Shown here: one piece after another, positions 59,630-64,000 of the stretch
How positions within the stretch are numbered: the stretch's first letter is position 1
How the letters are laid out: the number at the start of each line of letters is the position of its first letter
NCBI GenBank assembly: GCA_030432235.1
Contig: JAUIHT010000008.1
Span: 1 to 64,000 of the forward strand
Length of the DNA stretch: 64,000 nt
Direction: 5' to 3'
Source of the DNA: Verrucomicrobiia bacterium
GTDB lineage: Bacteria > Verrucomicrobiota > Verrucomicrobiia > Opitutales > Cerasicoccaceae
Made by a program: the position numbers and the translations under genes
The notes under the pieces: model-generated
The model's database searches: none
What the model was told of the DNA's origin: nothing
Seen by the model: only the letters and a program-made list of their open reading frames with translations

Positions 59630-60289
59630 ATGAGTGAACAAAGTCTATCCGTACAAAAACGTGAGGGCATCGGCCGCGGTCATTCGCGGCGCCTGCGCGC
59701 ACAGGGTCGTATCCCTGCAGTCATCTACGGAGCCAGCGGCAGCACGAGTCTGTCCGTGGGCGAGCGTGATTTTCTGCAGTTGATGCGCAAAATCGGGGGC
59801 GGCGCCTCCATCGTAACGCTGAAATTCGAGGGCGGCAGCGACAGCCTGATGTCTCTCGTGCATGACGCACAACGCAATCCACGCACGGACCGTTTCGAGC
59901 ATATCGATTTCCTCGAGGTCCAGGCCGGGCACGAAATCACCGCACACCTGCCGGTGCACACCAAGGGCGAGCCGGTCGGGGTCAAGACCGAGAACGGCAC
60001 CCTGGAGATCCACCTGCATGAGGTGGAAATCAAGTGTCTGCCGAAGGACCTGCCCGAGTCCATCACGCTGGACGTGTCCGAGCTGCATGTTGGCGAGGCC
60101 ATCCACATCCAGGACTTGCCCGCCATGCCGGGGGTGACTTTCGAGGGCGACCCTGAGACGGTGGTCGTCTCCGTGGCCGAGCAGGCTGAGGAAGAGCCCG
60201 AAGCCCCCGCCGAAGAGGTGGCCGCGGATTCGGTTCCGGCCAGCGAAGTCAAGGAAGACGGCGAGGATTCCGAGAAGAAGGAAGACTAA
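59630..60289 (+). CDS. rplY: 50S ribosomal protein L25 (bL25, CTC family)
   Basis: A 219-residue long-form L25. ATG 59630 (MSEQSLSVQKREGIGRG) is chosen over an upstream frame extension. The N-terminal 5S-rRNA-binding domain has RRLRAQGRIPAVIYGASGST and HIDFLEVQAGHEITAHLPVH; the CTC beta domain has LPEDLPESITLDVSEL-like sequence and GEAIHIQDLPAMPGVTFEGD. The tail is acidic (EEEPEAPAEEVAADSVPASE). First gene of the core block rplY-pth-rpsF-ssb. Confidence 0.95.
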   Translation: MSEQSLSVQKREGIGRGHSRRLRAQGRIPAVIYGASGSTSLSVGERDFLQLMRKIGGGASIVTLKFEGGSDSLMSLVHDAQRNPRTDRFEHIDFLEVQAGHEITAHLPVHTKGEPVGVKTENGTLEIHLHEVEIKCLPKDLPESITLDVSELHVGEAIHIQDLPAMPGVTFEGDPETVVVSVAEQAEEEPEAPAEEVAADSVPASEVKEDGEDSEKKED

Positions 60290-60343
60290 GCCTGCCTTTA
60301 ACCGACACCGCGCCTCAGGCGCGTTCACCTGTTCTTTACCATT

Positions 60344-61021
60344 ATGGCGCTCGCCGTCATCGCCGGACTGGGAAATCCCGGGCCGGACTACGTCGAGACC
60401 CGTCACAACCTCGGGGCCGTCGTCATCGAGCAACTGGCACGGGAGCTGGGGCTTTCCTGGAAAACGGAAAAGTTCACCCGCTGTCAGGTCGCCCGCGGCG
60501 AGCTGGAAGGCCGTCCGGTCGTGCTTCTGCGGCCCACGCTCTACATGAACGAGAGCGGGCAGGCCCTGGGCGCGTACGCGCGGTACCACCGTATCGAGCC
60601 GACATCCTTCGTCGTGGCCTACGACGACATCACCCTGGAGCTGGGACGCCTGCGGCTGACCCTTCAGGGGGGCGCCGGGGGCCACAACGGCATCGCCGAT
60701 TTGCTCCAGCATTTCGGAAACGGTTTCGTCCGTTTTCGACTCGGCATCGGTGGCAAGCCGCATCCTGGCATCCCGTTGAAAGACTGGGTGCTGGGTCGCT
60801 TCAGCCCGGAGGAGCAAGCTGAGCTGGCTTCGCGTCAGTCAGCCTTTATCGAGGGCCTGCGCCTGCTGTGGCAGGTAGGGTCTGAGCGCGCCATGAATCA
60901 ACTTAACACACGTAATTCCAAATCCCAAGACAATGAGCCAAACCGCAACCCAACGCCCTTACCGGGCGACCTTCATTCTGGACCTTCGCAACTACCAGGA
61001 GCCGGTCGAGACCCTGATTGA
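60344..61021 (+). CDS. pth: Peptidyl-tRNA hydrolase
   Basis: A 225-residue Pth. It has AVIAGLGNPGPDYVETRHNLG with the catalytic His, LLRPTLYMNESGQALGAYAR, VVAYDDITLELGRLRL (catalytic Asp), GGAGGHNGIADLLQHFGNGF and FRLGIGGKPHPGIPLKDWVL. It recycles peptidyl-tRNA. About 30 C-terminal residues beyond the family norm (NEPNRNPTPLPGDLHSGPSQ) are low-complexity and overlap rpsF by 89 nt in another frame, as if the original stop had been lost. Confidence 0.95.
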   Translation: MALAVIAGLGNPGPDYVETRHNLGAVVIEQLARELGLSWKTEKFTRCQVARGELEGRPVVLLRPTLYMNESGQALGAYARYHRIEPTSFVVAYDDITLELGRLRLTLQGGAGGHNGIADLLQHFGNGFVRFRLGIGGKPHPGIPLKDWVLGRFSPEEQAELASRQSAFIEGLRLLWQVGSERAMNQLNTRNSKSQDNEPNRNPTPLPGDLHSGPSQLPGAGRDPD

Positions 61022-61238
61022 GAAAATCAAAGAAACCGTCACCACCGTCGAAGGCACGGTCGATTCCGTGGAAAACCTCGGCCAGAAGGACTTTATCCGC
61101 GTGACCGACCGCAACCGCCCCAATGGCATCTATGTGCAGGTCGACTTCAGCGGCCCCGGCAGCGCCCCCGCCGCGCTGAAGGAAAAGTTTCGCCTCGACA
61201 AAACGATTGACCGCATCCTGATCCAGGCGAAAGACTGA
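60933..61238 (+). CDS. rpsF: 30S ribosomal protein S6
   Basis: A 101-residue bS6: YRATFILDLRNYQEPVETLI, VEGTVDSVENLGQKDFIRVT, GIYVQVDFSGPGSAPAALKE and KFRLDKTIDRILIQ. The start lies 89 nt inside pth. It is followed after 5 nt by ssb, as in many bacteria. Confidence 0.93.
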   Translation: MSQTATQRPYRATFILDLRNYQEPVETLIEKIKETVTTVEGTVDSVENLGQKDFIRVTDRNRPNGIYVQVDFSGPGSAPAALKEKFRLDKTIDRILIQAKD

Positions 61239-61243
61239 TCGGC

Positions 61244-61687
61244 ATGGCCAACTACAATAAAGTCATCCTCATGGGCAACCTGACCCGTGACCCGGAAATG
61301 CGCATGACGCCCGGAGGGATGGCTATTTGTAAGCTGGGCCTGGCTGTTAATCGCGTCTTCACCACCAAGGAGGGTGAAAAGCGCGAGGAAACCACGTACG
61401 TCGATTGCGACTCTTTCGGCCGGCAGGCCGAGACGATTTCGAAGTACATGACCAAGGGGCAGTCCATCCTGATTGAAGGGCGGCTGAAGCTTGACCAGTG
61501 GGAGTCCAAGGAGGGTGAAAAACGCAGCAAGCTGACCGTGGTGGTGGAAAATTTCCAGTTTACCGGCGGTAAAGCCGAGGGCGGCTCTGGTGGCGGTTCC
61601 AGCTATGAGGACAACTCACCGCCGCGCCGCAGCACGGGTCAGCAGCCTCCGCCGGAGCAGGATGTCGACGAAGATGTCCCCTTCTGA
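61244..61687 (+). CDS. ssb: Single-stranded DNA-binding protein
   Basis: A 147-residue SSB with an OB fold (NKVILMGNLTRDPEMRMTPG, ICKLGLAVNRVFTTKEGEKR, YVDCDSFGRQAETISKYMTK, GQSILIEGRLKLDQWESKEG), a Gly/Pro linker and the acidic tip DVDEDVPF that binds partner proteins. Overlaps the next ORF by 14 nt. Confidence 0.96.
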   Translation: MANYNKVILMGNLTRDPEMRMTPGGMAICKLGLAVNRVFTTKEGEKREETTYVDCDSFGRQAETISKYMTKGQSILIEGRLKLDQWESKEGEKRSKLTVVVENFQFTGGKAEGGSGGGSSYEDNSPPRRSTGQQPPPEQDVDEDVPF

Positions 61688-61880
61688 GCAGCGTCCGTCG
61701 CGTTCCCTGGGCATTGCCATCATGGCCGCAGGCGCTTTGGTGGGCATCGTCAGCCTCCTTGGCCTTTTTGTGCCGGACAAGGCACGCCTGTTGCACTTTC
61801 CCGCCCTCGTTCTCGGGATATTCATCATTGGCGCCGGTATCGCGTTGTTTTTCGGCGTCTCCGGAAAACCGTCAGAATAA
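61674..61880 (+). CDS. Small membrane protein, unknown
   Basis: A 68-residue protein starting MSPSEQRPSRSLGIAIMAAG in the last codons of ssb. Two membrane helices (GIAIMAAGALVGIVSLLGLF, LVLGIFIIGAGIALFFGV). No family assigned. It overlaps the following start by one base. Confidence 0.65.
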   Translation: MSPSEQRPSRSLGIAIMAAGALVGIVSLLGLFVPDKARLLHFPALVLGIFIIGAGIALFFGVSGKPSE

Positions 61881-62701
61881 TGGTGCATTCGCGGCTTGAT
61901 GAAGCGCATGCCGGAAACTTTACTGATCATTCGGTGTTCATCAGGTTAGTGAAATACTTTCCCCAAGCCCCCGGCCTGCGCGTGTGCGTGGTACCGGTAC
62001 TGTTTGCATTGGCTGCGCCGATGGCAGGCGCGGCGCTGGAAAGCAACTTGATCGAGCACTCGCCTTTCCTGCCGCCCGGTTGGGGCAAGAAGACGGAAAC
62101 CGCCCCGGTGGTGGAGGAAGCCCCGGTCGTGCAGGGCCCTCTCAGCCGCGAATTGGAGTTCCGCGGCATCTTCGAGATGGGCGGTGAGATCCAGTTCAGC
62201 ATATTCGACAAGTCGACCCAGGAGGGCAAATGGATACCCCTCAACGGAGGCACCGATCGCTTCTCCATCATCCGCTACAATGAGGGCAAGGAAAGCATCA
62301 TGGTGAAGTCCGGTTCGCGCCTGGAGGAGATTACCTTGGCGGACCCCGACGACAAGCCGATGCCCGTCGTCGGCCAGGCTCCGCCCAACTTCACCCCGCC
62401 GACGGCTCCGCCGAATTTCAAGCCGCCTACATCGCCGCCGAGTTCGCCCCCGTCTACGTCGCCACCTTCGACCATTCCGCCGCCTCCGCCCGCGGCGCTT
62501 CTGAACGCTCGTAACAACGCTTCGGGCACCACGGTGCCGCGTCGCCGGATTATCCGGAGAACTTCGGATTCCACCAGCAGTCCGAGCAGCAGCTCTTCCA
62601 GTAGTGGTACTAATCTGCCGTCGAACATACCGCCTCCGCCGAATTACACTCCCGGATCACCACCGAATTTCACGCCTCCGCCTCCCAACACATCCAATTA
62701 G
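61880..62701 (+). CDS. Exported proline-rich protein, unknown
   Basis: A 273-residue frame (a GTG near 61949 would place the signal sequence VVPVLFALAAPMAGAA closer to the start). The mature N-terminal part has a small beta domain (ELEFRGIFEMGGEIQFSIFD, WIPLNGGTDRFSIIRYNEGK, SIMVKSGSRLEEITLADPD). This outline recalls periplasmic pilus/secretion accessory domains. The rest is low-complexity Pro/Ser with repeats of PPNF-x-PP and ends PPPPNTSN. Location is probably periplasmic. Function unknown. Confidence 0.72.
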   Translation: MVHSRLDEAHAGNFTDHSVFIRLVKYFPQAPGLRVCVVPVLFALAAPMAGAALESNLIEHSPFLPPGWGKKTETAPVVEEAPVVQGPLSRELEFRGIFEMGGEIQFSIFDKSTQEGKWIPLNGGTDRFSIIRYNEGKESIMVKSGSRLEEITLADPDDKPMPVVGQAPPNFTPPTAPPNFKPPTSPPSSPPSTSPPSTIPPPPPAALLNARNNASGTTVPRRRIIRRTSDSTSSPSSSSSSSGTNLPSNIPPPPNYTPGSPPNFTPPPPNTSN

Positions 62702-62750
62702 GGCCATCCGGTTCAAGAGGGGCAGGCGAAAATCGTTGCTCTCTATCTTG

Positions 62751-63830
62751 TCAGGAAGGCGTACGCAGTTTCAGGCGTGAACGGCGCTCGGCAGGCTTCT
62801 CGTAATAATCGCCGGTAAGGCCGCGGCCCGTATCTTTGTCTGCTGCTGCGGGCATAGCGGGGTCTTCCACTGGCTGCCCCGGGGCGGAGGGTGCCGGACC
62901 CGGCTGTTCGGGGACTGCGCCTGCTGTCTGAAAAGGAGCGGTTGTCATGCGCGCGCTTTGCGGCATGGGCTTGATTTCGTGAAGCTGTTTCCAGACCTGG
63001 GCGCGCAGATCCTGCCAGAAGGAGTCAATCCGCTTGAGGCAGGCATCGCGTGTGGCCTGCTCTGCGTGGGCGAGAGCCTGCTCGTAGGCAGGGAAGCTTT
63101 CCTTGAGGAATTGCTCGCAATTCTTCACCGCCTTGCCAACCGCATCCTGGGCGGCGTCGAGGGGCATGGTGCGCAGAGTTTCCGTAAAGTCCCCGAGGCT
63201 GAGCGTGTAAAACTCCGGCAGGGTCACATGCTGGGCGAAAGTGTTCGAAACAAGTTGGTTGAACTGGTTTTCGCGCTCCTGCAGCTTCAGAATGATGCCG
63301 TCGACGGCGTAGCCGGACTCAATGGCGGCCTTGATCGTATCGAGTGCCGTGGGTGAAAAACTCTGCGTGGCCGTGTTGTAGCCGGCGGCCATGGCGCCGC
63401 GGACTTGCCCCAGGCGGGGCATGTAGTCGACGAGACGGTTGCGCAGGTTGGTCAGGATGGCTCGTGTTTCGGCAATGAGGCCGAAGGCGCGGCCGGCCTT
63501 GATGAAATCGTCGTCAGCGGCCAGGAAATAGGCCTCTATCTTCTGCTCTATTTCTGACTTCAGCTCGTGCCACTGCTGGATTTTTTCACGAATATCGGCG
63601 GACTTGGCGGCGATGGTTTCACGAAGCTGCTCGGAGGGCAGCTTTTTCATACTGAAGGGCACGCGGGTCAGCCCGATTTTGTCCGGCACCGTTTCCGTTT
63701 CCAGCATCTGGCGTAGTTTTTCCCGCCTTTCGCTGTTCTGGGTACGCATCATGACGACCTCCTGGTTGAGATTCAGCTCGCGCTGAATCAGCCAGGCCAA
63801 TTCGGGTGGTATGGTCGCTGATGAAGGCAT
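62751..63830 (-). CDS. Hypothetical helical protein
   Basis: A 359-residue protein from ATG 63830 (a GTG at 63890 adds 20 residues). Almost wholly helical: PPELAWLIQRELNLNQEVVM, RREKLRQMLETETVPDKIGL, AAKSADIREKIQQWHELKSE, then a Pro-rich segment and a basic end (RGLTGDYYEKPAERRSRLKL). No named domain. It is convergent with the preceding gene and belongs to the core side of the window. Confidence 0.7.
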   Translation of the reverse strand: MPSSATIPPELAWLIQRELNLNQEVVMMRTQNSERREKLRQMLETETVPDKIGLTRVPFSMKKLPSEQLRETIAAKSADIREKIQQWHELKSEIEQKIEAYFLAADDDFIKAGRAFGLIAETRAILTNLRNRLVDYMPRLGQVRGAMAAGYNTATQSFSPTALDTIKAAIESGYAVDGIILKLQERENQFNQLVSNTFAQHVTLPEFYTLSLGDFTETLRTMPLDAAQDAVGKAVKNCEQFLKESFPAYEQALAHAEQATRDACLKRIDSFWQDLRAQVWKQLHEIKPMPQSARMTTAPFQTAGAVPEQPGPAPSAPGQPVEDPAMPAAADKDTGRGLTGDYYEKPAERRSRLKLRTPS

Positions 63831-64000
63831 CAAATGTAGTTTCGTGGCGAGTGTTTCAGCTATAGGGCCGAACGGCTTACTGGCAAGCACATATACAGGC
63901 TAGCCTGGGGGCTTTTACTGCAATTTTCGGGCCTGCAAAGCCTTTAAATACGCTGGCCCTGCTCACTTACCTTGCTGCGGAAGACTTCCAGGACTTGGGC

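Noticed and set aside
59645-60817. 390-residue antisense frame across rplY and pth
   Set aside because: A shadow of G+C-rich core genes with clear sense-strand homology; no family resemblance.

Overview
The window looks like a bacterial chromosome of the Verrucomicrobiota, probably near the Opitutales/Puniceicoccales. This is an inference from the PEP-CTERM protein, the rplY-pth-rpsF-ssb order and the gene style; nothing here proves the taxon. The right end (59.4-64 kb) is ordinary core chromosome: tRNA-Asn(GTT), rplY, pth, rpsF, ssb and three less conserved genes. Everything to its left is accessory DNA stacked at the 3' side of that tRNA.

Two related integrative elements can be read. Module L (about 0.6-9.2 kb) and module R (about 50.5-59.4 kb) share one order: XRE regulator, structured non-coding leader, protein A, protein B, the overlapping pair C-D, the overlapping pair E-F, protein G, a conserved non-coding tail, a winged-helix protein, a large serine recombinase, then short repeats resembling the tRNA-Asn anticodon arm. 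Proteins A-G belong to no family I recognise. Module R also carries a radical SAM gene between F and G and has exchanged its recombinase, leaving the 5' fragment of the old one. A third leader plus A gene stands alone at 46.2-47.2 kb. A 27-bp imperfect direct repeat of tRNA-Asn (9033-9059 and 59426-59452) suggests that about 50 kb went in as one island.

The island's cargo, left to right, starts with a decayed group II intron (9.6-10.0 kb). Next is a CnrYXH-like sigma/anti-sigma/sensor operon (10.2-11.6 kb), followed by a glutaredoxin-MauE fusion, an APC permease and a small channel-like protein. A CusCBA-type copper/silver efflux operon (14.3-21.9 kb) with DUF3347 and YHS accessory proteins comes next, then a CzcCBA-type efflux operon (23.4-29.5 kb) with two PII-like proteins and a CDF exporter (to 32.3 kb). 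Three promoters share GGGTTT-N13-CGTTTAA and probably form the regulon of the ECF sigma factor.

After the metal genes come a dGTPase and a Gabija-like pair (OLD/TOPRIM nuclease and UvrD-like helicase; 32.8-38.2 kb), an AT-rich orphan gene, a mobilisation-like block with an HUH-type protein (41.2-45.3 kb), a VapBC-type toxin-antitoxin pair, the third A gene, a PD-(D/E)XK nuclease-like pair with a divergent XRE regulator, and a PEP-CTERM beta-solenoid protein.

The most promising undescribed system is the A-G module with its structured leader: duplicated, punctuated by co-varying hairpins, internally paralogous and linked to recombinases.
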